DNA from: Cyprinodon diabolis
Taxonomy: Eukaryota; Chordata; Actinopteri; Cyprinodontiformes; Cyprinodontidae
DNA length: 64,000 nucleotides
Assembly: GCA_030533445.1 (NCBI GenBank)
Contig: CM060065.1
Coordinates: 3,646,341-3,710,340, forward strand
Direction of reading: 5' to 3'
This document shows, piece by piece, positions 20,814-34,700 of this stretch. Each line of letters begins with the position of its first letter. The stretch's first letter is position 1. The notes below the pieces were generated by a model, which saw nothing but the letters and a program-made list of their open reading frames with translations, ran no database searches and had not been told where the DNA came from. Position numbers and translations under genes: made by a program.

Positions 20814-23800
20814 GCCACTCCGATGTCAGGCTCTGCCGGCAGCAGCGGGCACCATCAGCCACTCCGATGTCAGGCTCTAGCGGGCACAATCAGCCACTCC
20901 GATGTCAGGCTCTGTCGGCAGCAGTGGGCACCATCAGCCACTCCGATGTCAGGCTCTGTCGGCACCATCAGCCACTCCGATGTCAGGCTCTGTCGGCAGC
21001 AGTAGCCACCGTCAGCCACTACGAAGTCAGGCTCTGCCGGCAGCAGCGGGCACCATCAGCCACTCCGATGTCAGGCTCTGTCGGCAGCAGCTGGCACCAT
21101 CAGCCACTCCGATGTCAGGCACTGCCGGCAGCAGCGGGCACCATCAGCCACTCCGATGTCAGGCTCTGCCCGGCAGCAGCGGGCACCATCAGCCACTCCG
21201 ATGTCAGGCTCTGTCGGCAGCAGCGGGCACCATCAGCCACTCCGATGTCAGGCTCTGCCGGCAGCAGCGGGCACCATCAGCCACTCCGATGTCAGGCTCT
21301 GCCCGGCAGCAGCGGGCACCATCAGCCACTCCGATGTCAGGCTCTGCCGGCAGCAGTAGCCACCATCAGCCACTCCGATGTCAGGCTCTGCCGGCAGCAG
21401 CGGGCACCATCAGCCACTCCGATGTCAGGCTCTGCCGGCAGCAGTAGCCACTATCAGCCACTCCGATGTCAGGCTCTGTCGGCAGCAGCGGCCACCATCA
21501 GCCACTCCGATGTCAGGCTCTGTCGGCAGCAGCGGGCACCATCAGCCACTCCGATGTCAGGCTCTGCCGGCAGCAGTAGCCACCATCAGCCACTCCGATG
21601 TCAGGCTCTGTCGGCAGCAGCGTCCACCATCAGCCACTCCGATGTCAGGCTCTGCCGGCAGCAGCGGGCACCATCAGCCACTCCGATGTTAGGCTCTGTC
21701 GGCAGCAGCGGGCACCATCAGCCACTCCGATGTCAGGCTCTGTCGGCAGCAGCAGGCACCATCAGCCACTCCGATGTCAGGCTCTGTCGGCAGCAGTAGC
21801 CACCATCAGCCACTCCGATGTCAGGCTCTGTCGGCAGCAGCGGCCACCATCAGCCACTCCGATGTCAGGCTCTGCCGGCAGCAGCGGGCACCATCAGCCA
21901 CTCCGATGTTAGGCTCTGTCTGCAGCAGTAGCCACCATCAGCCACTCCGATGTCAGGCTCTGTCTGCAGCAGTAGCCACCATCAGCCACTCCGATGTCAG
22001 GCTCTGTTGGCAGCAGCGGGCACCATCAGCCACTCCGATGTCAGGCTCTGTCGGCAGCAGCGGGCACCATCAGCCACTCCGATGTCAGGCTCTGTCGGCA
22101 GCAGTAGCCACCATCAGCCACTCCGATGTCAGGCTCTGCCGGCTTCAGTAGCCAACATCAGCAACTCCATGTCAGGCTCTGTTGGCAGCAGCGGGCACCA
22201 TCAGCCACTCCGATGTCAGGCTCTGTTGGCAGCAGTAGCCACCATCAGCCACTCCGATGTCAGGCTCTGTTGGCAGCAGTAGCCACCATCAGCCACTCCG
22301 ATGTCAGGCTCTGTCGGCAGCAGTGGGCACCATCAGCCACTCCGATGTCAGGCTCTGTCGGCACCATCAGCCACTCCGATGTCAGGCTCTGCCGGCAGCA
22401 GCGGGCACCATCAGCCACTCCGATGTCAAGCTCTGTCGGCAGCAGCGGGCACCATCAGCCACTCCGATGTCAGGCTCTGCCGGCAGCAATAGCCACAATC
22501 AGCCACTTCGATGTCAGGCTCTGTCGGCAGCAGCGGGCACCATCAGCCACTCCGATATCAGGCTCTGTCGGCAGCAGCGGGCACCATCAGCCACTCCGAT
22601 GTCAGGCTCTGCCGGCAGCAATAGCCACAATCAGCCACTTCGATGTCAGGCTCTGTCGGCAGCAGCGGGCACCATCAGCCACTCCGATATCAGGCTCTGC
22701 CGGCAGCAGTGGGCACCATCAGCCACTCCGATGTCAGGCTCTGCCGGCAGCAGTGGGCACCATCAGCCACTCCGATGTAAGGGCTCTGCCGGCAGCAGCG
22801 GGCACCATCAGCCACTCCGATGTCAGGCTCTGCCGGCACCATCAGCCACTGCGATGTCAGGCTCTGTCGGCAGCAGTGGGCACCATCAGCCACTCCGATG
22901 TCAGGCTCTGTCGGCACCATCAGCCACACCGATGTCAGGCTCTGCCGGCAACAGTAGCCACCATCAGCTACTCCGATGTCAGGCTCTGTTGGCAACAGTA
23001 GCCACCATCAGCCACTCCGATGTCAGGCTCTGTCGGCAGCAGTGGGCACCATTAGCCACTCCAATGTCAGGCTCTGCCGGCAGCAGCGGGCACCATCAGC
23101 CACTCCGATGTCAGGCTCTGTCGGCAGCAGTAGCCACCATCAGCTACTCCGATGTCAGGCTCTGTTGGCAGCAGTAGCCACCATCAGCCACTCCGATGTC
23201 AGGCTCTGTCGGCAGCAGCGGGCACCATCAGCCACTCCGATGTCAGGCTCTCTTGGCAGCAGTAGCCACCATCAGCAAATCCGATGTCAGGCTCTCTTGG
23301 CAGCAGTAGCCACCATCAGCAAATCCGATGTCAGGCTCTCTTGCCAGCAGTATCCACCATCAGCAAATCCGATGTCAGGCTCTGTTAGCAGCAGTAGCCA
23401 CCATCAGCTACTCCGATGTCAGGCTCTCTTGGCAGCAGTAGCCACCATCAGCAAATCCGATGTCAGGCTCTCTTGGCAGCAGTAGCCACCATCAGCAAAT
23501 CCGATGTCAGGCTCTGCCGGCAGCAGCGGGCACCATCAGCCACTCCGATGTCAGGCTCTGTTGGCAGCAGCGGGCACCATCAGCCACTGCGATGTCAAGC
23601 TCTGCCGGCAGCAGCGGGCACCATCAGCCACTCCGATGTCAGGCTCTGTCGGCCCTCTGTCGGCAGCAGCGGGCACCATCAGCCACTCCGATGTCAGGCT
23701 CTGCTGGCAGCAGCGGGCACCATCAGCCACTCCGATGTCAGGGCTCTGCCGGCAGCAGCGGGCACCATCAGCCACTCCGATGTCAGGCTCTGCCGGCATC

Positions 23801-26160
23801 ATCAGCCACTCCGATGTCAGGCTCTGTCGGCACCATCAGCCACTCCGATGTCAGGCTCTGCCGGCAGCAGCGGGCACCATCAGCCACTCCGATGTCAGGC
23901 TCTGCCGGCACCATCAGCCACTCCGATGTCAGGCTCTGTCGGCACCATCAGCCACTCCGATGTCAGGCTCTGCCGGCAGCAGTAGCCACCATCAGCCACT
24001 CCGATGTCAGGCTCTGCCGGCACCATCAGCCACTCCGATGTCAGGCTCTGTCGGCACCATCAGCCACTCCGATGTCAGGCTCTGCCGGCAGCAGCGGGGA
24101 CCATCAGCCACTCCGATGTCAGGCTCTGTCGGCAGCAGTAGCCACCATCAGCAACTCCATGTCAGGCTCTGTCGGCAGCAGCGGGCACCATCAGCCACTC
24201 CGATGTCAGGCTATGTCGGCAGCAGTGGGCACCATCAGCCACTCCGATGTCAGGCTCTGCCGGCAGCAGCGGGCACCATCAGCCACTCCGATGTCAGGCT
24301 CTGCCGGCAGCAGCGGGCACCATCAGCCACTCCGATGTCAGGCTCTGTCGGCCCTCTGTCGGCAGCAGCGGGCACCATCAGCCACTCCGATGTCAGGCTC
24401 TGCCGGCAGCAGCGGGCACCATCAGCCACTCCGATGTCAGGGCTCTGCCGGCAGCAGCGGGCACCATCAGCCACTCCGATGTCAGGCTCTGCCGGCACCA
24501 TCAGCCACTCCGATGTCAGGCTCTGTCGGCACCATCAGCCACTCCGATGTCAGGCTCTGCCGGCAGCAGCGGGCACCATCAGCCACTCCGATGTCAGGCT
24601 CTGCCGGCACCATCAGCCACTCCGATGTCAGGCTCTGTCGGCACCATCAGCCACTCCGATGTCAGGCTCTGCCGGCAGCAGTAGCCACCATCAGCCACTC
24701 CGATGTCAGGCTCTGCCGGCACCATCAGCCACTCCGATGTCAGGCTCTGTCGGCACCATCAGCCACTCCGATGTCAGGCTCTGCCGGCAGCAGCGGGGAC
24801 CATCAGCCACTCCGATGTCAGGCTCTGTCGGCAGCAGTAGCCACCATCAGCAACTCCATGTCAGGCTCTGTCGGCAGCAGCGGGCACCATCAGCCAGTCC
24901 GATGTCAGGCTATGTCGGCAGCAGTGGGCACCATCAGCCACTCCGATGTCAGGCTCTGCCGGCACCATCAGCCACTCCGATGTCAGGCTCTGTCGGCACC
25001 ATCAGCCACTCCGATGTCAGGCTCTGCCGGCTTCAGTAGCCAACATCAGCCACTCCGATGTCAGGCTCTGCCGGCAGCAGCAGGCACCATCAGCCACTCC
25101 GATGTCAGGCTCTGTCGGCACCATCAGCCACTCCGATGTCAGGCTCTGCCGGCAGCAGTAGCCACCATCAGCCACTCCGATGTCAGGCTCTGCCGGCAGC
25201 AGTAGCCACCATCAGCCACTCCGATGTCAGGCTATGTCGGCAGCAGTGGGCACAATCAGCCACTCCGATGTCAGGCTCTGCCGGCTTCAGTAGCCAACAT
25301 CAGCCACTCCGATGTCAGGCTCTGCCGGCAGCAGTAGCCACCATCAGCAACTCCATGTCAGGCTCTGTTGGCAGCAGCGGGCACCATCAGCCACTCCGAT
25401 GTCAGGCTCTGCCGGCAGCAGTGGGCACCATCAGCCACTCCGATGTCAGGCTCTGCCGGCAGCAGTGGGCACCATCAGCCACTCCGATGTCAGGCTCTGT
25501 TGGCAGCAGCGGGCACCATCAGCCACTCCGATGTCAGGCTCTGCCGGCAGCAGCGGGCACCATCAGCCACTCCGATGTCAGGCTCTGTCGGCAGCAGTAG
25601 CCACCATCAGCCACTCCGATGTCAAGCTCTGTCGGCAGCAGCGGGCACCATCAGCCACTCCGATGTCAGGCTCTGTTGGCAGCAGTAGCCACCATCAGCC
25701 ACTTCGATGTCAGGCTCTGTCGGCAGCAGCGGGCACCATCAGCCACTCCGATGTCAGGCTCTGCCGGCAGCAGTGGGCACCATCAGCCACTCCGATGTCA
25801 AGCTCTGTCGGCAGCAGCGGGCACCATCAGCCACTCCGATGTCAGGCTCTGTCGGCAGCAGTAGCCACCATCAGCCACTCCGATGTCAGGCTCTGCCGGC
25901 AGCAGCGGGCACCATCAGCGACTCCGATTTCAGGCTCTGCCGGCAGCAGCGGGCACCATCAGCCACTCCGATGTCAGGCTCTGCCGGCAGCAATAGCCAC
26001 CATCAGCCACTCCGATGTCAGGCTTTGTCAGCAGCAGTGGGCACCATCAGCCACTCCGATGTCAGGCTCTGCCGGCAGCAATAGCCACCATCAGCCACTC
26101 CGATGTCAGGCTCTGCCGGCAGCAATAGCCACCATCAGCCACTCCGATGTCAGGCTCTGT
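20814..26160. repeat. 5622-bp tandem duplication in the 44-bp array, copy 1
   Basis: Every distinctive variant here recurs 5622 bp later (26436-31782). Examples are the GCACTGCCGG variant at about 21120/26742, the GATGTAAGGGC variant at about 22780/28400, and the run of AAATCC units at about 23276-23500/28898-29122. I saw no difference in the parts I compared. The left end is lost in the gap. The copies diverge at 26160/31782, where CGGCAGCTGTAGCC meets CAGCAGCAGCGGGC. Confidence 0.9.
23550..24947. repeat. 699-bp duplication nested in 5622-bp copy 1
   Basis: Sequence around 23550-24248 recurs at 24249-24947 with an offset of 699. It includes a 55-bp unit (GTCGGCCCTCTGTCGGC), a 45-bp unit (GTCAGGGCTCTG) and a run of 34-bp units in the same order. 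Small differences exist (GCATCATCAG near 23798 against GCACCATCAG). The same pair is repeated at about 29172-30569 in the 5622-bp copy 2, so the 699-bp event came first. Confidence 0.8.
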
Positions 26161-26435
26161 CGGCAGCTGTAGCCACCATCAGCCACTCCAATGTCAGGCT
26201 CTGCCGGCAGCAGCGGGCACCATCAGCCACTCCGATGTCAGGCTCTGTCGGCACCATCAGCCACTCCGATGTCAGGCTCTGCCGGCAGCAGCGGGCATCA
26301 TCAGCCACTCCGATGTCAGGCTCTGTCGGCAGCTGTAGCCACCATCAGCCACTCCGATGTCAGGCTCTGCCGGCAGCAGCGGGCACCATCAGCCACTCCG
26401 ATGTCAGGCTCTGCCGGCAGCAGCGGGCACCATCA

Positions 26436-29400
26436 GCCACTCCGATGTCAGGCTCTGCCGGCAGCAGCGGGCACCATCAGCCACTCCGATGTCAGGCTCT
26501 AGCGGGCACAATCAGCCACTCCGATGTCAGGCTCTGTCGGCAGCAGTGGGCACCATCAGCCACTCCGATGTCAGGCTCTGTCGGCACCATCAGCCACTCC
26601 GATGTCAGGCTCTGTCGGCAGCAGTAGCCACCGTCAGCCACTACGAAGTCAGGCTCTGCCGGCAGCAGCGGGCACCATCAGCCACTCCGATGTCAGGCTC
26701 TGTCGGCAGCAGCTGGCACCATCAGCCACTCCGATGTCAGGCACTGCCGGCAGCAGCGGGCACCATCAGCCACTCCGATGTCAGGCTCTGCCCGGCAGCA
26801 GCGGGCACCATCAGCCACTCCGATGTCAGGCTCTGTCGGCAGCAGCGGGCACCATCAGCCACTCCGATGTCAGGCTCTGCCGGCAGCAGCGGGCACCATC
26901 AGCCACTCCGATGTCAGGCTCTGCCCGGCAGCAGCGGGCACCATCAGCCACTCCGATGTCAGGCTCTGCCGGCAGCAGTAGCCACCATCAGCCACTCCGA
27001 TGTCAGGCTCTGCCGGCAGCAGCGGGCACCATCAGCCACTCCGATGTCAGGCTCTGCCGGCAGCAGTAGCCACTATCAGCCACTCCGATGTCAGGCTCTG
27101 TCGGCAGCAGCGGCCACCATCAGCCACTCCGATGTCAGGCTCTGTCGGCAGCAGCGGGCACCATCAGCCACTCCGATGTCAGGCTCTGCCGGCAGCAGTA
27201 GCCACCATCAGCCACTCCGATGTCAGGCTCTGTCGGCAGCAGCGTCCACCATCAGCCACTCCGATGTCAGGCTCTGCCGGCAGCAGCGGGCACCATCAGC
27301 CACTCCGATGTTAGGCTCTGTCGGCAGCAGCGGGCACCATCAGCCACTCCGATGTCAGGCTCTGTCGGCAGCAGCAGGCACCATCAGCCACTCCGATGTC
27401 AGGCTCTGTCGGCAGCAGTAGCCACCATCAGCCACTCCGATGTCAGGCTCTGTCGGCAGCAGCGGCCACCATCAGCCACTCCGATGTCAGGCTCTGCCGG
27501 CAGCAGCGGGCACCATCAGCCACTCCGATGTTAGGCTCTGTCTGCAGCAGTAGCCACCATCAGCCACTCCGATGTCAGGCTCTGTCTGCAGCAGTAGCCA
27601 CCATCAGCCACTCCGATGTCAGGCTCTGTTGGCAGCAGCGGGCACCATCAGCCACTCCGATGTCAGGCTCTGTCGGCAGCAGCGGGCACCATCAGCCACT
27701 CCGATGTCAGGCTCTGTCGGCAGCAGTAGCCACCATCAGCCACTCCGATGTCAGGCTCTGCCGGCTTCAGTAGCCAACATCAGCAACTCCATGTCAGGCT
27801 CTGTTGGCAGCAGCGGGCACCATCAGCCACTCCGATGTCAGGCTCTGTTGGCAGCAGTAGCCACCATCAGCCACTCCGATGTCAGGCTCTGTTGGCAGCA
27901 GTAGCCACCATCAGCCACTCCGATGTCAGGCTCTGTCGGCAGCAGTGGGCACCATCAGCCACTCCGATGTCAGGCTCTGTCGGCACCATCAGCCACTCCG
28001 ATGTCAGGCTCTGCCGGCAGCAGCGGGCACCATCAGCCACTCCGATGTCAAGCTCTGTCGGCAGCAGCGGGCACCATCAGCCACTCCGATGTCAGGCTCT
28101 GCCGGCAGCAATAGCCACAATCAGCCACTTCGATGTCAGGCTCTGTCGGCAGCAGCGGGCACCATCAGCCACTCCGATATCAGGCTCTGTCGGCAGCAGC
28201 GGGCACCATCAGCCACTCCGATGTCAGGCTCTGCCGGCAGCAATAGCCACAATCAGCCACTTCGATGTCAGGCTCTGTCGGCAGCAGCGGGCACCATCAG
28301 CCACTCCGATATCAGGCTCTGCCGGCAGCAGTGGGCACCATCAGCCACTCCGATGTCAGGCTCTGCCGGCAGCAGTGGGCACCATCAGCCACTCCGATGT
28401 AAGGGCTCTGCCGGCAGCAGCGGGCACCATCAGCCACTCCGATGTCAGGCTCTGCCGGCACCATCAGCCACTGCGATGTCAGGCTCTGTCGGCAGCAGTG
28501 GGCACCATCAGCCACTCCGATGTCAGGCTCTGTCGGCACCATCAGCCACACCGATGTCAGGCTCTGCCGGCAACAGTAGCCACCATCAGCTACTCCGATG
28601 TCAGGCTCTGTTGGCAACAGTAGCCACCATCAGCCACTCCGATGTCAGGCTCTGTCGGCAGCAGTGGGCACCATTAGCCACTCCAATGTCAGGCTCTGCC
28701 GGCAGCAGCGGGCACCATCAGCCACTCCGATGTCAGGCTCTGTCGGCAGCAGTAGCCACCATCAGCTACTCCGATGTCAGGCTCTGTTGGCAGCAGTAGC
28801 CACCATCAGCCACTCCGATGTCAGGCTCTGTCGGCAGCAGCGGGCACCATCAGCCACTCCGATGTCAGGCTCTCTTGGCAGCAGTAGCCACCATCAGCAA
28901 ATCCGATGTCAGGCTCTCTTGGCAGCAGTAGCCACCATCAGCAAATCCGATGTCAGGCTCTCTTGCCAGCAGTATCCACCATCAGCAAATCCGATGTCAG
29001 GCTCTGTTAGCAGCAGTAGCCACCATCAGCTACTCCGATGTCAGGCTCTCTTGGCAGCAGTAGCCACCATCAGCAAATCCGATGTCAGGCTCTCTTGGCA
29101 GCAGTAGCCACCATCAGCAAATCCGATGTCAGGCTCTGCCGGCAGCAGCGGGCACCATCAGCCACTCCGATGTCAGGCTCTGTTGGCAGCAGCGGGCACC
29201 ATCAGCCACTGCGATGTCAAGCTCTGCCGGCAGCAGCGGGCACCATCAGCCACTCCGATGTCAGGCTCTGTCGGCCCTCTGTCGGCAGCAGCGGGCACCA
29301 TCAGCCACTCCGATGTCAGGCTCTGCTGGCAGCAGCGGGCACCATCAGCCACTCCGATGTCAGGGCTCTGCCGGCAGCAGCGGGCACCATCAGCCACTCC

Positions 29401-31782
29401 GATGTCAGGCTCTGCCGGCATCATCAGCCACTCCGATGTCAGGCTCTGTCGGCACCATCAGCCACTCCGATGTCAGGCTCTGCCGGCAGCAGCGGGCACC
29501 ATCAGCCACTCCGATGTCAGGCTCTGCCGGCACCATCAGCCACTCCGATGTCAGGCTCTGTCGGCACCATCAGCCACTCCGATGTCAGGCTCTGCCGGCA
29601 GCAGTAGCCACCATCAGCCACTCCGATGTCAGGCTCTGCCGGCACCATCAGCCACTCCGATGTCAGGCTCTGTCGGCACCATCAGCCACTCCGATGTCAG
29701 GCTCTGCCGGCAGCAGCGGGGACCATCAGCCACTCCGATGTCAGGCTCTGTCGGCAGCAGTAGCCACCATCAGCAACTCCATGTCAGGCTCTGTCGGCAG
29801 CAGCGGGCACCATCAGCCACTCCGATGTCAGGCTATGTCGGCAGCAGTGGGCACCATCAGCCACTCCGATGTCAGGCTCTGCCGGCAGCAGCGGGCACCA
29901 TCAGCCACTCCGATGTCAGGCTCTGCCGGCAGCAGCGGGCACCATCAGCCACTCCGATGTCAGGCTCTGTCGGCCCTCTGTCGGCAGCAGCGGGCACCAT
30001 CAGCCACTCCGATGTCAGGCTCTGCCGGCAGCAGCGGGCACCATCAGCCACTCCGATGTCAGGGCTCTGCCGGCAGCAGCGGGCACCATCAGCCACTCCG
30101 ATGTCAGGCTCTGCCGGCACCATCAGCCACTCCGATGTCAGGCTCTGTCGGCACCATCAGCCACTCCGATGTCAGGCTCTGCCGGCAGCAGCGGGCACCA
30201 TCAGCCACTCCGATGTCAGGCTCTGCCGGCACCATCAGCCACTCCGATGTCAGGCTCTGTCGGCACCATCAGCCACTCCGATGTCAGGCTCTGCCGGCAG
30301 CAGTAGCCACCATCAGCCACTCCGATGTCAGGCTCTGCCGGCACCATCAGCCACTCCGATGTCAGGCTCTGTCGGCACCATCAGCCACTCCGATGTCAGG
30401 CTCTGCCGGCAGCAGCGGGGACCATCAGCCACTCCGATGTCAGGCTCTGTCGGCAGCAGTAGCCACCATCAGCAACTCCATGTCAGGCTCTGTCGGCAGC
30501 AGCGGGCACCATCAGCCAGTCCGATGTCAGGCTATGTCGGCAGCAGTGGGCACCATCAGCCACTCCGATGTCAGGCTCTGCCGGCACCATCAGCCACTCC
30601 GATGTCAGGCTCTGTCGGCACCATCAGCCACTCCGATGTCAGGCTCTGCCGGCTTCAGTAGCCAACATCAGCCACTCCGATGTCAGGCTCTGCCGGCAGC
30701 AGCAGGCACCATCAGCCACTCCGATGTCAGGCTCTGTCGGCACCATCAGCCACTCCGATGTCAGGCTCTGCCGGCAGCAGTAGCCACCATCAGCCACTCC
30801 GATGTCAGGCTCTGCCGGCAGCAGTAGCCACCATCAGCCACTCCGATGTCAGGCTATGTCGGCAGCAGTGGGCACAATCAGCCACTCCGATGTCAGGCTC
30901 TGCCGGCTTCAGTAGCCAACATCAGCCACTCCGATGTCAGGCTCTGCCGGCAGCAGTAGCCACCATCAGCAACTCCATGTCAGGCTCTGTTGGCAGCAGC
31001 GGGCACCATCAGCCACTCCGATGTCAGGCTCTGCCGGCAGCAGTGGGCACCATCAGCCACTCCGATGTCAGGCTCTGCCGGCAGCAGTGGGCACCATCAG
31101 CCACTCCGATGTCAGGCTCTGTTGGCAGCAGCGGGCACCATCAGCCACTCCGATGTCAGGCTCTGCCGGCAGCAGCGGGCACCATCAGCCACTCCGATGT
31201 CAGGCTCTGTCGGCAGCAGTAGCCACCATCAGCCACTCCGATGTCAAGCTCTGTCGGCAGCAGCGGGCACCATCAGCCACTCCGATGTCAGGCTCTGTTG
31301 GCAGCAGTAGCCACCATCAGCCACTTCGATGTCAGGCTCTGTCGGCAGCAGCGGGCACCATCAGCCACTCCGATGTCAGGCTCTGCCGGCAGCAGTGGGC
31401 ACCATCAGCCACTCCGATGTCAAGCTCTGTCGGCAGCAGCGGGCACCATCAGCCACTCCGATGTCAGGCTCTGTCGGCAGCAGTAGCCACCATCAGCCAC
31501 TCCGATGTCAGGCTCTGCCGGCAGCAGCGGGCACCATCAGCGACTCCGATTTCAGGCTCTGCCGGCAGCAGCGGGCACCATCAGCCACTCCGATGTCAGG
31601 CTCTGCCGGCAGCAATAGCCACCATCAGCCACTCCGATGTCAGGCTTTGTCAGCAGCAGTGGGCACCATCAGCCACTCCGATGTCAGGCTCTGCCGGCAG
31701 CAATAGCCACCATCAGCCACTCCGATGTCAGGCTCTGCCGGCAGCAATAGCCACCATCAGCCACTCCGATGTCAGGCTCTGT
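26436..31782. repeat. 5622-bp tandem duplication in the 44-bp array, copy 2
   Basis: Second copy of 20814-26160. The 275 bp between the copies (26161-26435) completes the 5622-bp period; its counterpart for copy 1 would lie in the N gap. Confidence 0.9.
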
Positions 31783-34700
31783 CAGCAGCAGCGGGCACCA
31801 TCAGCCACTCCGATTTCAGGCTCTGTCGGCAGCAGTAGGCACCATCAGCCACTCCGATTTCAGGCTCTGCCGGCAGCAGTAGCCACCGTCAGCCACTCCG
31901 ATGTCAGGCTCTGCCGGCAGCAGTAGCCAACATCAGCCACTCCGATGTCAGGCTCTGCCGGCTTCAGTAGCCACCATCAGCCACTCCGATGTCAGGCTCT
32001 GCCGGCAGCAGCGGGCACCATCAGCCACTCCGATGTCAGGCTCTGCCGGCAGCAGCGGGCACCATCAGCCACTCCGATGTCAGGCTCTGCCGGCAGCAGC
32101 GGGCACCATCAGCCACTCCGATGTCAGGCTCTGCCGGCAGCAGCGGGCAGCCACTCTGATGTCAGGGCTCTGTCGACAGCAGCGGGCACCATCAGCCACT
32201 CCGATGTCAGGGCTCTGCCGGCACCATCAGCCACTCCGATGTCAGGCTCTGTCGGCACCATCAGCCACTCCGATGTCAGGCTCTGTCTGCAGCAGTGGGC
32301 ACCATCAGCCACTCCGATGTCAGGCTCTGCCGGCACCATCAGCCACTCCGATGTCAGGCTCTGTCGGCACCATCAGCCACTCCGATGTCAGGCTCTGTCG
32401 GCAGCAGTGGGCACCATCAGCCACTCCGATGTCAGGCTCTGTCAGCACCATCAGCCACTCCGATGTCAGGCTCTGCCGGCAACAGTAGCCACCATCAGCT
32501 ACTCCGATGTCAGGCTCTGTCGGCACCATCAGCCACTCCGATGTCAGGCTCTGTCGGCAACAGTAGCCACCATCAGCCACTCCGATGTCAGGCTCTGTCG
32601 GCAGCAGTGGGCACCATCAGCCACTCCGATGTCAGGCTCTGTCGGCACCATCAGCCACTCCGATGTCAGGCTCTGTCGGCAGCAGCGGGCACCATCAGCC
32701 ACTCCGATGTCAGGCTCTGTCGGCAGCAGCGGGCACCATCAGCCACTCCGATGTCAGGCTCTGTCAGCACCATCAGCCACTCCGATGTCAGGCTCTGCCG
32801 GCAACAGTAGCCACCATCAGCTACTCCGATGTCAGGCTCTGTCGGCACCATCAGCCACTCAGATGTCAGGCTCTGTTGGCAGCAGTAGCCACCATCAGCC
32901 ACTCCGATGTCAGGCTCTGTTAGCAGCAGTGGCTACCATCAGCCACTCCGATGTCAGGCTCTGCCGGCAGCAGCGGGCACCATCAGCCACTCCGATGTCA
33001 GGCTCTGTCGGCAGCAGCGGGCACCATCAGCCACTCCTATGTCAGGCTCTGCCGGCAGCAGCGGGCACCATCAGCCACTCCGATGTCAGGCTCTGTCGGC
33101 AGCAGCAGGCACCATCAGCCACTGCGATGTCAAGCTCTGGCGGCAGCAGCGGGCACCATCAGCCACTCCGATGTCAGGCTCTGTCGGCCCTCTGTCGGCA
33201 GCAGCGGGCACCATCAGCCACTCCGATGTCAGGCTCTGTCGGCCCTCTGTCGGCAGCAGCGGGCACCATCAGCCACTCCGATGTCAGGCTCTGTCGGCCC
33301 TCTGTCGGCAGCAGCGGGCACCATCAGCCACTCCGATGTCAGGCTCTGCCGACAGCAGCGGGCACCATCAGCCACTCCGATGTCAGGGCTCGGCCGGCAG
33401 CAGCAGGCACCATCAGCCACTCCGATGTCAGGGCTCTGTCGGCAGCAGTGGGCACCATCAGCCACTCCGATGTCAGGCTCTGCCGGCAGCAGTAGCCACC
33501 ATCAGCCACTCCGATGTCAGGCTCTGTCGACACCATCAGCCACTCCGATGTCAGGCTCTGCCGGCAGCAGTAGCCACCATCAGCCACTCCGATGTCAGGC
33601 TCTGTTGGCAGCAGTCGGCACCATCAGCCACTCCGATGTCAGCCTCTGCCGGCAGCAGTAGCCACCATCAGCCACTCCGATGTCAGGCTCTGTTGGCAGC
33701 AGTCGGCACCATCAGCCACTCCGATGTCAGGCTCTGCCGGCAGCAGCGGGCACCATCAGCCACTCCGATGTCAGGCTCTGTTGGCAGCAGTAGCCAACAT
33801 CAGCCACTCCGATGTCAGGTTCTGTTAGCAGCAGTAGCCACCATCAGCCACTCCGATGTCAGGTTCTGTTAGCAGCAGTAGCCACCATCAGCCACTCCGA
33901 TGTCAGGCTCTGCCTGCTGCAGTAGCCAACATCAGCCACTCCGATGTAAGGCTCTGCCGGCAGCAGTAGCCAACATCAGCCACTCCGATGTCAGGTTCTG
34001 TTAGCAGCAGTAGCCACCATCAGCCACTCCGATGTCAGGCTCTGCCTGCTGCAGTAGCCAACATCAGCCACTCCGATGTAAGGCTCTGCCGGCAGCAGTA
34101 GCCACCATCAGCCACTCCGATGTCAGGCTCTGCCTGCTGCAGTAGCCAACATCAGCCACTCCGATGTAAGGCTCTGCCGGCAGCAGTAGCCAACATCAGC
34201 CACTCCGATGTCAGGCTCTGCCGGCAGCAGTAGCCACCATCAGCCACTCCGATGTCAGGCTCTGCCGGCAGCAGTAGCCAACATCAGCCACTCCGATGTC
34301 AGGTTCTGTTAGCAGCAGTAGCCAACATCAGGCACTCCGATGTCAGGCTCTGCCGGCCGCAGTAGCCACCATCAGCCACTCCGATGTCAGGTTCTGTTAG
34401 CAGCAGTAGCCAACATCAGGCACTCCGATGTCAGGCTCTGCCGGCAGCAGTAGCCAACATCAGCCACTCCGATGTCAGGCTCTGCCGGCAGCAGCGGGCA
34501 CCATTAGCCAGTCCGATGTCAGGCTATGTCGGCAGCAGTAGCCACCATCAGCCACTCCGATGTCAGGCTCTGTCGGCAGCAGCGGGCACCATCAGCCACT
34601 CCGATGTCAGGCTCTGTCGGCAGCAGCGGGCACCATTAGCCAGTCCGATGTCAGGCTATGTCGGGTGCAGTAGCCACCATCAGCCACTCCGATGTCAGGC

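Noticed and set aside
20288..21799. Open frames crossing the N run
   Set aside because: Translated through 500 unknown bases, so they carry no information.
22690..22995. Minus-strand frames in the 44-bp array (EPDIGVADGARCCRQS type)
   Set aside because: Complementary-strand artefacts of the same repeat, occurring only where TAG-free variants cluster.
23460..25205. Very long + strand open frame (581 codons) of GSSGHHQPLRCQAL repeats, and dozens like it
   Set aside because: The same peptide appears in all three frames, starts at the recurrent ATGTCAGG of the unit and stops at the AGTAGCC variant. Length changes are not multiples of three, and no promoter, splice site or unique sequence is present. 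It is a by-product of a stop-poor 44-bp repeat.
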